Shown one piece after another: positions 1-7,117 of a stretch of DNA of 12,604 nt (the first letter of the stretch is position 1; the number at the start of each line of letters is the position of its first letter). The DNA is from Granulosicoccaceae bacterium (GTDB lineage Bacteria > Pseudomonadota > Gammaproteobacteria > Granulosicoccales > Granulosicoccaceae), in assembly GCA_023301405.1 (NCBI GenBank), contig JALZUX010000539.1, positions 1 through 12,604 on the forward strand, read 5' to 3'. The notes beneath the pieces were generated by a model. The model made no database searches. It was not told the origin of the DNA and was given only the letters and a program-made list of their open reading frames with translations. A program made the translations under genes and the position numbers.

Positions 1-215
1 TCGCTCCAGCTACTGTCACCGTGTCCACGTGTATCAACAGTAATCGCGTGATATCCACAGCCGGCAAGCGTCAGCGCTGTGCTCTCCCACGAATATCTAG
101 TCTGCCCGGCACCATGAAGCAAAAGGATTGTTTGATTGGTATTTTCACCATAGGCACTTGCAACAATCTCGACAGCGTCGGACGTTATAAATCGCAGCGG
201 CTTGGATATACTCAT
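1..215 (-). CDS. alpha/beta hydrolase, N-terminal part (gene runs off the left edge)
   Basis: Reading the minus strand from the ATG at 215-213 gives 71 uninterrupted codons to the window edge, so only the N-terminus is present. Residues 30-37 are ILLLHGAG, the first core strand plus the HG oxyanion motif of alpha/beta hydrolases. Residues 60-68 are VDTRGHGDS, the loop after the next core strand that is typical of the same fold. The nucleophile elbow and the rest of the catalytic triad lie outside the window, so the substrate cannot be named; esterase, lysophospholipase-like or epoxide-hydrolase-like members are all possible. An AAAGGGG stretch lies about 13 bases before the start, an imperfect ribosome site. 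The gene diverges from fadD across about 135 bases, which fits a lipid-related role but does not prove one. The fold is clear; the function is not. Confidence 0.85.
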   Translation of the reverse strand, partial: MSISKPLRFITSDAVEIVASAYGENTNQTILLLHGAGQTRYSWESTALTLAGCGYHAITVDTRGHGDSSWS

Positions 216-350
216 GGAACAGTCGGCCCCTTTCCGAATAGAAGTTTGATTTTTGTGAAAAAATAGTAATCAATGGCAGTCATCGACAGCGGCTTCGTGC
301 AGCACGTTAGCGCCGTCTGTAGCCATTCATCCACACCACACGGCAAAATA

Positions 351-2036
351 ATGACAGAAAAACTATGGCTTAATAGCTACCCGGCAGGGATTCCAGAATA
401 CGCAGATATCGACGCCTATCAAAGTGTGGTGGAAATATTTGAAGAAAGCATCGCTAAATTCAGGGACAAAGTCGCCTTTGTAAGCATGGGTGCAGAGATC
501 ACCTACGGAGAGCTCGACACCTATTCACAAGCGCTCACCAACTGGATTCACTCGACCGGCAAATTTCAACGTGGCGATCGAATTGCTGTGATGATGCCTA
601 ATCTGCTGCAATACCCGATTGCCGTATTGGGCATACTAAGAGCTGGGCTTGTTGTGGTGAATACCAATCCCCTATACACCTCGCGTGAATTAAGCCATCA
701 GCTAAAAGATTCCGGCGCAAAGGGGATTATTATCATTGAAAACTTTGCCACTACGCTCGAGGAAATAATACCAGAGGTAAAACCCGAGGTAATAATAACC
801 ACCCGCGTGGGCGATATGCTGGGCTTCCCCAAGTCACTGATGGTAAACACCGTCATTAAATACGTGAAAAAGATGGTGCCGGCCTTCTCACTGCCGGGGA
901 GTATCTCGCTTAAAGATGTTCTAACCCAAGGCAGTTCGCAGACCATCGCACCGGCACAGTCTCTTGGTCACGAAGATATCGCTTTTTTACAATATACCGG
1001 TGGTACCACCGGCGTTGCGAAAGGTGCCATGCTGACTCACGGCAACATGGTGGCCAATATGCAGCAGGCTTATGAGTGGTTAAAGCCCGCTAAAATTAAT
1101 GAAGGCGAAGAGATCATTATTACGGCTCTACCGCTTTACCATATCTTCGCCCTAACAGCCAACTGCCTTGTTTTTTCAAAAATGGGATCAAAAAACATTC
1201 TGATTCTCAACCCAAGAGACATGAAAGGCTTTGTTAAAGAATTATCCAAATACAAGTTCACCGCGTTCACCGGAGTCAATACGCTGTTTAACGGACTCTT
1301 AAATACACCCGGATTCGACAAGCTTGATTTTTCTAAGCTGAAAACAACGCTTGGCGGCGGTATGGCCGTGCAAGAATCCGTGGCCAACGAGTGGAAGCAA
1401 GTCACCGGGAGCCCGCTAGTCGAAGCATACGGCCTTACTGAAACCAGCCCGGCTGCCTGTATCAACCCAATCACCATGAGTGACTTCAATGGCGCTATCG
1501 GTTTACCCATTTCATCAACAGAAGCTTGTGTAAAGGATGAGAACGGCAACCAACTGCCAATAGGGGAGCGCGGCGAGCTTTGCATTAGAGGTCCACAGGT
1601 GATGAAGGGATACTGGCAACGCGAAGAAGCTACCGCTGAGGTGATCGATAATGATCAATGGCTACACACTGGTGATATCGCCGTAATGGACGACCAAGGC
1701 TACTTCACGATTGTGGATCGCCTGAAAGACATGATTCTGGTCTCCGGCTTCAATGTCTACCCCAATGAGATTGAGACCGTGGTGGCGGCACACCCTGACG
1801 TCCTGGAGGTTGGCTGCATTGGCGTACCCGACGACCATTCAGGAGAAATAGTTAAAATTTATGTGGTTGCGAAAAACAAATCACTAACTAAAGAAGTACT
1901 TAGTGATTATTGTCGCGAAAAACTCACGGGCTACAAAAGGCCCAAACTCATTGCTTTTGTAGACGACCTCCCTAAGTCAAATGTGGGCAAAATACTGCGC
2001 AGAGAACTTCGTGATCTAGATAGCGCAACCAGTTAG
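351..2036 (+). CDS. fadD: long-chain-fatty-acid--CoA ligase FadD
   Basis: Acyl-CoA synthetase of the AMP-binding (ANL) superfamily. It activates long-chain fatty acids with ATP and CoA via an acyl-adenylate at the inner face of the cytoplasmic membrane, feeding beta-oxidation. From the ATG at 351 it is 561 residues, the length of E. coli FadD, and it aligns from the first residues (KLWLNSYPAG against E. coli VWLNRYPAD). Visible motifs are the P-loop YTGGTTGVAKG (215-225), YGLTETSP (360-367), TGD (440-442), the hinge region DRLKDMILVSGFNVYPNE (from 456), and the C-terminal KSNVGK whose K547 is the expected adenylation lysine. The frame is open upstream to another ATG at 273, but those 26 extra residues have no counterpart in FadD. 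Neither start has a clear Shine-Dalgarno sequence. Inverted repeats follow the stop. Family assignment is firm; the exact start is slightly less so. Confidence 0.96.
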   Translation: MTEKLWLNSYPAGIPEYADIDAYQSVVEIFEESIAKFRDKVAFVSMGAEITYGELDTYSQALTNWIHSTGKFQRGDRIAVMMPNLLQYPIAVLGILRAGLVVVNTNPLYTSRELSHQLKDSGAKGIIIIENFATTLEEIIPEVKPEVIITTRVGDMLGFPKSLMVNTVIKYVKKMVPAFSLPGSISLKDVLTQGSSQTIAPAQSLGHEDIAFLQYTGGTTGVAKGAMLTHGNMVANMQQAYEWLKPAKINEGEEIIITALPLYHIFALTANCLVFSKMGSKNILILNPRDMKGFVKELSKYKFTAFTGVNTLFNGLLNTPGFDKLDFSKLKTTLGGGMAVQESVANEWKQVTGSPLVEAYGLTETSPAACINPITMSDFNGAIGLPISSTEACVKDENGNQLPIGERGELCIRGPQVMKGYWQREEATAEVIDNDQWLHTGDIAVMDDQGYFTIVDRLKDMILVSGFNVYPNEIETVVAAHPDVLEVGCIGVPDDHSGEIVKIYVVAKNKSLTKEVLSDYCREKLTGYKRPKLIAFVDDLPKSNVGKILRRELRDLDSATS

Positions 2037-2037
2037 C

Positions 2038-2090
2038 GCTAACAAAATAGGTGTTAGCCATCTACGACCGAGCACATACTGCTCGGTCGT
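2038..2090 (+). terminator. tandem inverted repeats after fadD, probable terminator
   Basis: Two hairpins follow the fadD stop. The first pairs GCTAACA (2038-2044) with TGTTAGC (2052-2058). The second is a perfect 11-bp stem, ACGACCGAGCA (2064-2074) with TGCTCGGTCGT (2080-2090), around a 5-base loop. No T tract follows on either strand, so it is not a canonical intrinsic terminator. It lies between the convergent fadD and csp genes and could act in both directions or protect the 3' ends of transcripts. Confidence 0.45.
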
Positions 2091-2200
2091 CGATGCACTT
2101 CTGCTGCACCCTATTGGGGCCGGGTATAGAATTTGGTTCTAATTACTGTATCGGTAATATAACAGCCACGCATCAGATGTGTGCCACAACATCGGGCTAG

Positions 2201-2422
2201 CTACTCTTCTATATTCTCTAGCCTTGATACTTCAGCCGCTTGCCAGCCCTTCTCACTTTTAGTCTGCAAATATTCAACTTGTTGACCTTCAGCGAGCGTC
2301 TTATAGCCATCACCCTCGATCGATCGGTAGTGAACAAATACATCTTCTCCAGCTTCATTTACAATGAAACCATAACCTTTGGCGTTATCAAACCACTTGA
2401 CGGTGCCTATTGATTTTTCCAT
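2201..2422 (-). CDS. cold-shock domain protein, CspD-like
   Basis: A 73-residue single cold-shock domain (OB fold), a small cytoplasmic single-stranded nucleic-acid-binding protein. It shows GTVKWF near the N-terminus, the RNP1 motif KGYGFI (15-20) and the RNP2 motif VFVHY (28-32). The following HYRSIEGDGYKTLAEGQ resembles the HYSTIQMDGYRTL stretch of E. coli CspD more than the CspA subgroup, hence the subgroup call. The ATG at 2422-2420 is chosen because the domain starts immediately and AAAGGG lies about 10 bases upstream; a GTG at 2509 would add 29 residues unlike any Csp. A long untranslated leader, normal for this family, is compatible with the upstream gap. CspD-type proteins are associated with stationary phase or replication inhibition in E. 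coli; whether that holds here is unknown. Confidence 0.93.
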   Translation of the reverse strand: MEKSIGTVKWFDNAKGYGFIVNEAGEDVFVHYRSIEGDGYKTLAEGQQVEYLQTKSEKGWQAAEVSRLENIEE

Positions 2423-2589
2423 GCTCGTAGAACCCTTTGTAACCGCTCTGTACCTCTCACTCCGGATACTTGTCGATTTTTGTAAATATTGATTAAACCG
2501 TTGGCACAACTTTAGACGCGACTAATGCTATTCATCCTCCAGCCATGGTTAATGAACCAGTATTGATCTTACACCCCGAAAGATCCGAG

Positions 2590-2618
2590 ATTACTACCCG
2601 GAACTACCGATTTGCCAA
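2590..2618 (-). promoter_or_regulatory. candidate sigma70-type promoter for csp
   Basis: On the minus strand TTGGCA (2618-2613) and AGTAAT (2595-2590) are separated by exactly 17 bases, matching 5/6 and 4/6 of the -35 and -10 consensus. Transcription would start near 2583, leaving a leader of about 160 bases before the csp ATG. That is the sort of long leader known from cold-shock genes. This is read by eye only. Confidence 0.3.
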
Positions 2619-2634
2619 CGTACTTTATCCTTCC

Positions 2635-2654
2635 TTGTAAGATTTATCTTACAA
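2635..2654. promoter_or_regulatory. palindrome upstream of csp, operator-like
   Basis: TTGTAAGATTTATCTTACAA has two perfect 8-base arms around a 4-base centre. No T tract follows on either strand, so a terminator is unlikely. A copy of the half site TCTTACA occurs at 2567-2573, on the other side of the candidate csp promoter. The arrangement fits a dimeric DNA-binding protein, but I do not recognise the motif. Confidence 0.35.
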
Positions 2655-2772
2655 TGCATTGATTGAAATGTCGCGCGGATATTCACACGCTAGTCGCTAT
2701 TACTGCGGTTCATGGGTATCTGTATTTTTTCTAATCAATAATTCTCATTAATCACCAAACACTTAGAGCAAA

Positions 2773-5424
2773 CTAGGCCAACGCCTTACTAACAATCTCG
2801 TAAACATCATTAGAAAGCCCCGGCTTCGCGGCTATCTTTTTCAGACATTTTTGAAGCTTTTTTTGTCTGGAATCGTCAAATCTGCGCCACCTGATCAGCG
2901 GATTGACCAACCTGGCGGCCACTTGCGGATTGATATCATCCAAGCGCACAATCGTTTCCGTCAGTAGCTCATAACCTTGGCCACCTGCGGCATGAAACTG
3001 CACCGGGTTGCTCATCGAGAAGACGCCAACTAACGATCTAACTCGGTTAGGGTTTTTAATATCGAAATCACGGTGGGTCATCAATTGACGAACATTAGCA
3101 ATGGTTTCAGGGGAGTCGGCCATCGCCTGAATCGCAAACCACTTATCAATCACAAGCTTTTCTGACTGCCACTGTGTATAAAAGTACGCTACAGCAGCTT
3201 TTGCTTGCTCCCCGCCACAATCGATGAGTGCAGCCAGCGCAGCAAGTTGATCGGTCATGTTGGTTGCACGATGAAACTGACTTTGTGCTGCCTCGGACCA
3301 ACGCAAGTCCGAGGACTGCACTAGCAAACCTAAGCACCGATTGTGTAGCGCGCGACGCCCTACCGAATCTGAATCCATAGCAAACTCAGTAACTTCAACC
3401 AGGGATTCCGACTCTGTTAAACACGAAGCCAATGTGGATTTAAGAGCGCTGATCAGTTTGCGTTGCCAGTTTTTGTGTGCTTGATTCAGGCTATCGATAT
3501 CAAAAACGTCACGCCGCTCCGCGATCATCTCAATGGTGGGCAATTGCAATGCCTTTGCCTTCAGCGCGGCATCAACAGCCGGGTCGGATAGTAATTTCTT
3601 GAACCCCTGAAAAATTAAAGCATCCAATGCGTCATCGTCCTGTTGATCGCTGGCCAACTGCTCGATGCGGCGACTAACCAGAAGCTGCCCCGACTCCCAG
3701 CGGTTAAAGCTATCGTCATCATTGGCGAGCAAAAAGGCTAATTCTTCATTATTGTAGTTATAGTCAAGCAACACTGGTGCTGAAAACCCCCTGAGCAATG
3801 ACGGCACTGGACGTTCAGCTACCTGATGAAAGGTGAACTCATTCTTGGCCTGCAGGACATCAAGAGTTATTTCGACTGGCCCATGATTGGCATTCGCATC
3901 CAGATTAAGAGGCATCGGCAATCCATCAGAATCAAGAAGCGCCACCGACAACGGCAGATGAAAGACTTCTTTGTGTGGCTGACCCGGAGTCGGCGGACAA
4001 AACTGTTCGATCGTTAATCGATACTGTTGAAGCGACTGATCGTAGTGACTGTTTACGGTAAGTACCGGCGTACCAGCTTGTGAGTACCAGTGGCGAAACT
4101 GACGCAAATCCACACCTGATGCTGCTTCCATTGCACTGACAAAATCCTCACAAGTTACTGCCTGCCCGTCGTGTCGGCTAAAGTATAAATCAATACCCTC
4201 ACGAAATTTCTGAGGTCCCATCAACGTGTGCATCATACGAATAACTTCAGCGCCCTTCTCATAGATTGTCACTGTGTAAAAATTATTTATTTCTATGTAC
4301 GAGTCGGGCCTTATCGGGTGTGACATGGGACCGGCATCTTCGGGGAACTGCCTCGCCCGCAGCAATCTGATGTCTTCAATACGCTTTACTGCTCGTGAAT
4401 TTAAATCGGCACTGAACTCTTGATCCCGAAATACAGTCAGCCCCTCTTTCAAGCTAAGCTGAAACCAATCCCGACAGGTAACTCGATTACCCGTCCAGTT
4501 ATGAAAATACTCATGAGCAATAACTGCCTCTATACCTTGAAAATCCACGTCCGTAGCGGTTAACCGATCAGCTAATACATACTTTGAGTTAAATACATTG
4601 AGGCCTTTATTTTCCATCGCACCCATATTGAAGTCATCAACCGCGACGATCATGTAAATATCTAAATCATATTCAAGCCCGTAGACTTCCTCATCCCAAC
4701 GCATCGCCCTCTTCAACGACACCATAGCGTGATCACATTTACCCAGGTTATGGTGTTCAACATAAATACACAGATCAACATGCCGCCCGCTAGCGGTCAC
4801 AAACTGATCTTTAACTACGCCAAGATCACCAGCCACCAAAGCAAACAAATAACTTGGCTTAGGATGTGGATCTAGCCATTGCACCCAGTGTCGATTACCC
4901 TCTAGCTCGCCACGACCTACCTCATTACCATTCGATAGTAATATCGGGTACTTTTTATCAGAAATGATTTTTACTTCATAACAGGCCATTACATCAGGCC
5001 TGTCTGGAAAAAATGTAATGCGTCGAAAACCCTCAGCTTCACACTGAGTGCAAAAATTTCCAGACGATTGGTACAAGCCTTCAAGTGCTGTATTCTTCGC
5101 TGGATAAATCTCTGTGTCGATCACGATCAAGCACTGATCAGGCATATCGTGAATAAGCAGATGATCCGCGTCGAGGGTGTAGTCAGTACCTTTGCGCAAC
5201 ACTACGCCATCGCGTGTGAGCGCCAGCAGCTTTAAATCCTTGCCATCCAGTGAAAAGACCCGGCTTTTGTCATTGGATATTTCATTCATCGCCACGTGAA
5301 GCGATGACCGTACACGGGCACACTCATCGAAAAGGTCAAACAATAAACCTACCTTATGAACCAGATAGTTGCTTGGTAGATAGTCTGATCTCGCGATGGC
5401 ACTGGTTAAGCCGGTGTCTTTCAT
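2773..5424 (-). CDS. pepN: aminopeptidase N (M1 family)
   Basis: Zinc aminopeptidase that removes N-terminal residues from peptides in the cytoplasm during protein turnover. It has 883 residues against 870 in E. coli PepN and is collinear over its length. The substrate-binding motif GAMENKG begins at 268. The zinc site is HEYFH (H304, E305, H308), with the third ligand E327 in LKEGL exactly 18 residues after the second histidine. The expected transition-state tyrosine is Y388 in NNFYTVTIYEKG. The C-terminal alpha-helical region ends in SKALA, like the E. coli protein. The start at 5424 has only a weak AGAGA upstream but fits the length. A TAAAAT -10-like hexamer lies at 5461-5456 on the minus strand without a good -35 partner. 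The gene is intact and apparently monocistronic. Confidence 0.97.
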   Translation of the reverse strand: MKDTGLTSAIARSDYLPSNYLVHKVGLLFDLFDECARVRSSLHVAMNEISNDKSRVFSLDGKDLKLLALTRDGVVLRKGTDYTLDADHLLIHDMPDQCLIVIDTEIYPAKNTALEGLYQSSGNFCTQCEAEGFRRITFFPDRPDVMACYEVKIISDKKYPILLSNGNEVGRGELEGNRHWVQWLDPHPKPSYLFALVAGDLGVVKDQFVTASGRHVDLCIYVEHHNLGKCDHAMVSLKRAMRWDEEVYGLEYDLDIYMIVAVDDFNMGAMENKGLNVFNSKYVLADRLTATDVDFQGIEAVIAHEYFHNWTGNRVTCRDWFQLSLKEGLTVFRDQEFSADLNSRAVKRIEDIRLLRARQFPEDAGPMSHPIRPDSYIEINNFYTVTIYEKGAEVIRMMHTLMGPQKFREGIDLYFSRHDGQAVTCEDFVSAMEAASGVDLRQFRHWYSQAGTPVLTVNSHYDQSLQQYRLTIEQFCPPTPGQPHKEVFHLPLSVALLDSDGLPMPLNLDANANHGPVEITLDVLQAKNEFTFHQVAERPVPSLLRGFSAPVLLDYNYNNEELAFLLANDDDSFNRWESGQLLVSRRIEQLASDQQDDDALDALIFQGFKKLLSDPAVDAALKAKALQLPTIEMIAERRDVFDIDSLNQAHKNWQRKLISALKSTLASCLTESESLVEVTEFAMDSDSVGRRALHNRCLGLLVQSSDLRWSEAAQSQFHRATNMTDQLAALAALIDCGGEQAKAAVAYFYTQWQSEKLVIDKWFAIQAMADSPETIANVRQLMTHRDFDIKNPNRVRSLVGVFSMSNPVQFHAAGGQGYELLTETIVRLDDINPQVAARLVNPLIRWRRFDDSRQKKLQKCLKKIAAKPGLSNDVYEIVSKALA

Positions 5425-5891
5425 TTCAATTAATCTCTGACCGCTATGTTGTTTAATTTTAGGCCAAACCCTGCCCGAATCGTTAAATTATTAACAACCG
5501 CAGACAGGAATGATAATTCGCTCCATCCAGAAGCAGCCGCTACTGCACTGGCTAGAATTCGTATAGGTTGATTTAAGTTTACCGAAGTACCCGCCGCTAC
5601 TCTCCAGTCAATAACTGACTGCGAGGGCTGCTGCTGGCCCGCACTGTTGACGGGGATTTTCAAGGCAACGGCCAACCAGCAGTAATAATGCTAGGCAGGA
5701 CGCTGGATCGAACGAGACGCGGCCCGCCACGTACCGACCACAATCAAGCTAGATACGAAGCACCACGTTGATAGTTAGAAGGTTCTTCTGGTGGTGAATA
5801 GGCACACTACTTTTTTACATAATAATGTCTTAGCACAAATTTAGTACTACTCACGTGGGTATTTTTTTCTAAATCATCCGTCGGCCCGTTA
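5425..5891. other. 467-base gap between divergent pepN and the metzincin-like gene
   Basis: The gap should hold promoters for both flanking genes, but no strong -35/-10 pair stands out. A 41-codon plus-strand ORF (5446-5571) weakly recalls the start of DUF2786-type domains. A minus-strand open frame (5675-5430) can begin only with TTG, has no ribosome site and resembles nothing I know. Around 5761-5796 a nested inverted repeat is visible (CACCAC with GTGGTG, enclosing AGAAG with CTTCT). No tRNA-like cloverleaf was found. Confidence 0.5.
5446..5571 (+). pseudogene. possible relic of a DUF2786-like domain, 41 codons
   Basis: The ATG at 5446 opens 41 codons ending in TGA. Residues 12-24 read IVKLLTTADRNDN, followed shortly by HPEAAATALAR. 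The spacing of KLL, A, R/D, E and AAA resembles the N-terminal helix pair of DUF2786-type domains (from memory, pattern KLLALAxRxxNxxEAxxAxxKA). The frame then stops and no continuation is seen in another frame. No ribosome site precedes the ATG. It may equally be a chance ORF in an alanine-rich stretch; nothing functional should be concluded. Confidence 0.15.
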
Positions 5892-6728
5892 GTGATGCGG
5901 GACAGACGACCAATTAAAATTATAAGATGCAAAACGCACGGGATACGAATAGTTGTGAAAATTTTCTCTGTAAATTTTTTACGCCCGGCGATACTTTTCT
6001 CTACGATGGTATTCATCTTTGCGTTTTCGACACACCAGAAGGTTTACTCCCGCCTATGGCATGAACCTCTAGATGTTGTGATCTACCCAATCAATGGTGA
6101 TTCGACAAAAGAGACTCAACACTACATCTCAACACTGACCAATGATAGTTTCGCAGAGATAGATGATTGGATAGCAAAAGAAGCTAGCCGCCACGGCCTA
6201 GCTCAGTCACAGCCGCTGCGAACTGTTCTCGGCAAACCAGCAAAATCAGTCCCACCGTTGCTTCCCCAAGAGCAGGGATTCGCGAAGGTCTTGTGGTGGG
6301 GCCTAAAATTAAGATACTGGGTGTTCCGAAACACCCCCGACGATCATTCCAATTTACGACGCATCCGGGTTTTTGTTTCTTATCACCAAGGCAGAAACGA
6401 TCTACCTCATTCAGTAGGCTTGCAAAAAGGACTAATCGGCGTGGTCCACGCATTTTCCCTACCGCAACAAACTGCACAAAACAACATCGTAATCGCTCAC
6501 GAGATTTTACATACCGTCGGTGCGATCGACAAATATTCACAAGCTGGCACACCGATATTCCCGCACGGCTATGCGAACCCAGAGCGCCAACCATTGTTCC
6601 CGCAACGATACGCGGAAATTATGGCAGGCGAGGTTCCAACCTCTACCTATACCTCGCATATGGCCACCAGCTTGAAAAGCACCCGGATCAACGACATTAC
6701 CGCCCGGGAAATAGCATGGATTAAGTAA
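5892..6728 (+). CDS. putative membrane-anchored metallopeptidase with metzincin-like motif
   Basis: Up to 278 residues with an N-terminal basic stretch and one hydrophobic segment (about 31-46, RPAILFSTMVFIFAFS), so probably a signal anchor or signal peptide with the rest in the periplasm. Residues 203-213 are HEILHTVGAID, matching the extended zinc motif HExxHxxGxxH/D of metzincins with Asp as third ligand, as in snapalysin-type enzymes. IMAG around M244 could supply the Met-turn. The middle (WWGLKLRYW, then GLQKGLIGVVHAF) looks conserved and, from memory, occurs in uncharacterised gammaproteobacterial proteins. The start is uncertain: GTG 5892 and ATG 5895 lack a ribosome site, GTG 5955 has a weak GGGA upstream and keeps the anchor, and ATG 6006 cuts into it. 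The gene stands alone, divergent from pepN. Substrate unknown; activity is inferred from the motif only. Confidence 0.8.
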   Translation: MMRDRRPIKIIRCKTHGIRIVVKIFSVNFLRPAILFSTMVFIFAFSTHQKVYSRLWHEPLDVVIYPINGDSTKETQHYISTLTNDSFAEIDDWIAKEASRHGLAQSQPLRTVLGKPAKSVPPLLPQEQGFAKVLWWGLKLRYWVFRNTPDDHSNLRRIRVFVSYHQGRNDLPHSVGLQKGLIGVVHAFSLPQQTAQNNIVIAHEILHTVGAIDKYSQAGTPIFPHGYANPERQPLFPQRYAEIMAGEVPTSTYTSHMATSLKSTRINDITAREIAWIK

Positions 6729-6875
6729 ACCGGTAGCAAAACTGGCGTCATCAGGTAGGACGTTCTTACTGATCTGTCGCTGGTAACAAAGCTACTGACC
6801 AAAAAACCTGCAGATCAACGCATAAGAAATTGCCTCAGGCAGTACCAAAATGGCCAACATCCACTACTCTTTAGC

Positions 6876-6971
6876 ATGACTGTAAAAAATTTGACCAGTC
6901 TATCTTTTATCGTGGCGGGAATAGCATTACTAAGTCCTGCCCGGGCAAGAACGGTTAGCGGCCTTTTCTGA
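6876..6971 (+). CDS. short ORF with signal peptide; small secreted peptide or broken gene
   Basis: The ATG at 6876 opens 31 codons. The N-terminus has one lysine, then a hydrophobic run (LSFIVAGIALL) and SPARA before an Ala-X-Ala cleavage site, a textbook Sec signal peptide. Only about seven residues follow before TGA. In another frame the same stretch reads on as AFSEDVIVDLPSR to a TAA at 7000-7002, so a single-base shift would extend the product by roughly ten residues. That makes either a frameshifted relic or a real micro-protein plausible. No clear ribosome site precedes the ATG, and codons are too few for usage statistics. I do not recognise a family. Confidence 0.25.
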   Translation: MTVKNLTSLSFIVAGIALLSPARARTVSGLF

Positions 6972-6982
6972 AGATGTCATTG

Positions 6983-7011
6983 TTGATTTACCGAGCAGAT
7001 AAAAACATAAA
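6983..7011 (+). promoter_or_regulatory. candidate sigma70-type promoter for envC-ctpA
   Basis: TTGATT (6983-6988) and CATAAA (7006-7011) are 17 bases apart, each matching 4/6 of consensus. Transcription would begin near 7018, giving a leader of about 100 bases before envC. A weaker alternative is TTGCTT (7034-7039) with GATAAG (7056-7061) at 16-base spacing. Confidence 0.3.
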
Positions 7012-7074
7012 CAGCAAATGGTCCTGACACCAATTGCTTACAAAACTACTAACTGGATAAGAGAGAAAAAGGGC

Positions 7075-7093
7075 GCCGAAAAACACTTTCGGC
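7075..7093 (+). promoter_or_regulatory. leader hairpin before envC
   Basis: GCCGAAA (7075-7081) pairs perfectly with TTTCGGC (7087-7093) around the loop AACAC. It ends 24 bases before the TTG start of envC. No T tract follows, so attenuation by termination is unlikely; an effect on translation or RNA stability is possible but unproven. Confidence 0.25.
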
Positions 7094-7117
7094 CTCACTT
7101 TAACCATTGAAACCACA

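Larger units (their letters stand above)
2423..2772. other. 350-base gap between pepN and csp
   Basis: No convincing coding sequence is seen in either orientation. The gap lies upstream of csp and downstream of pepN, both on the minus strand, and seems to be the csp control region. It holds a candidate promoter (2590-2618), a strong palindrome (2635-2654) and a repeat of its half site (2567-2573). No clear hairpin terminator for pepN was found near 2740-2772. Confidence 0.6.
6729..7117. other. 389-base gap before envC
   Basis: The gap contains a 31-codon ORF with a good signal-peptide pattern (6876-6971), a candidate promoter (6983-7011) and a small hairpin (7075-7093) just before envC. A second short ORF (7018-7110) has no ribosome site or recognisable sequence and is not called. 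gpmI, which often precedes envC, is absent. No terminator for the metzincin-like gene is evident. Confidence 0.5.

Noticed and set aside
246..273. TTGATT...AATCAA inverted repeat in the hydrolase-fadD gap, as a FadR/PsrA-type operator
   Set aside because: The arms are only 6 bases with a 16-base spacer and do not match the FadR or PsrA sites I know.
273..350. N-terminal extension of FadD from the ATG at 273
   Set aside because: The 26 added residues have no counterpart in FadD, whose homology begins right after the ATG at 351, and no ribosome site precedes 273.
5430..5675. Minus-strand open frame of 81 codons upstream of pepN
   Set aside because: It can begin only at TTG, has no ribosome site, matches no known family, and its alanine/serine-rich composition mirrors the opposite strand.
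5700..5740. tRNA-like GGATCGAAC stretch
   Set aside because: It recalls a T-arm, but no acceptor, D or anticodon stems can be formed around it on either strand.
6184..6724. Overlapping open frames on both strands within the metzincin-like gene
   Set aside because: They are out-of-frame shadows; only the 5892-6728 frame has an anchor, a catalytic motif and coherent composition.
7018..7110. 30-codon ORF just before envC
   Set aside because: No ribosome site, no recognisable sequence, and it spans the candidate leader hairpin.
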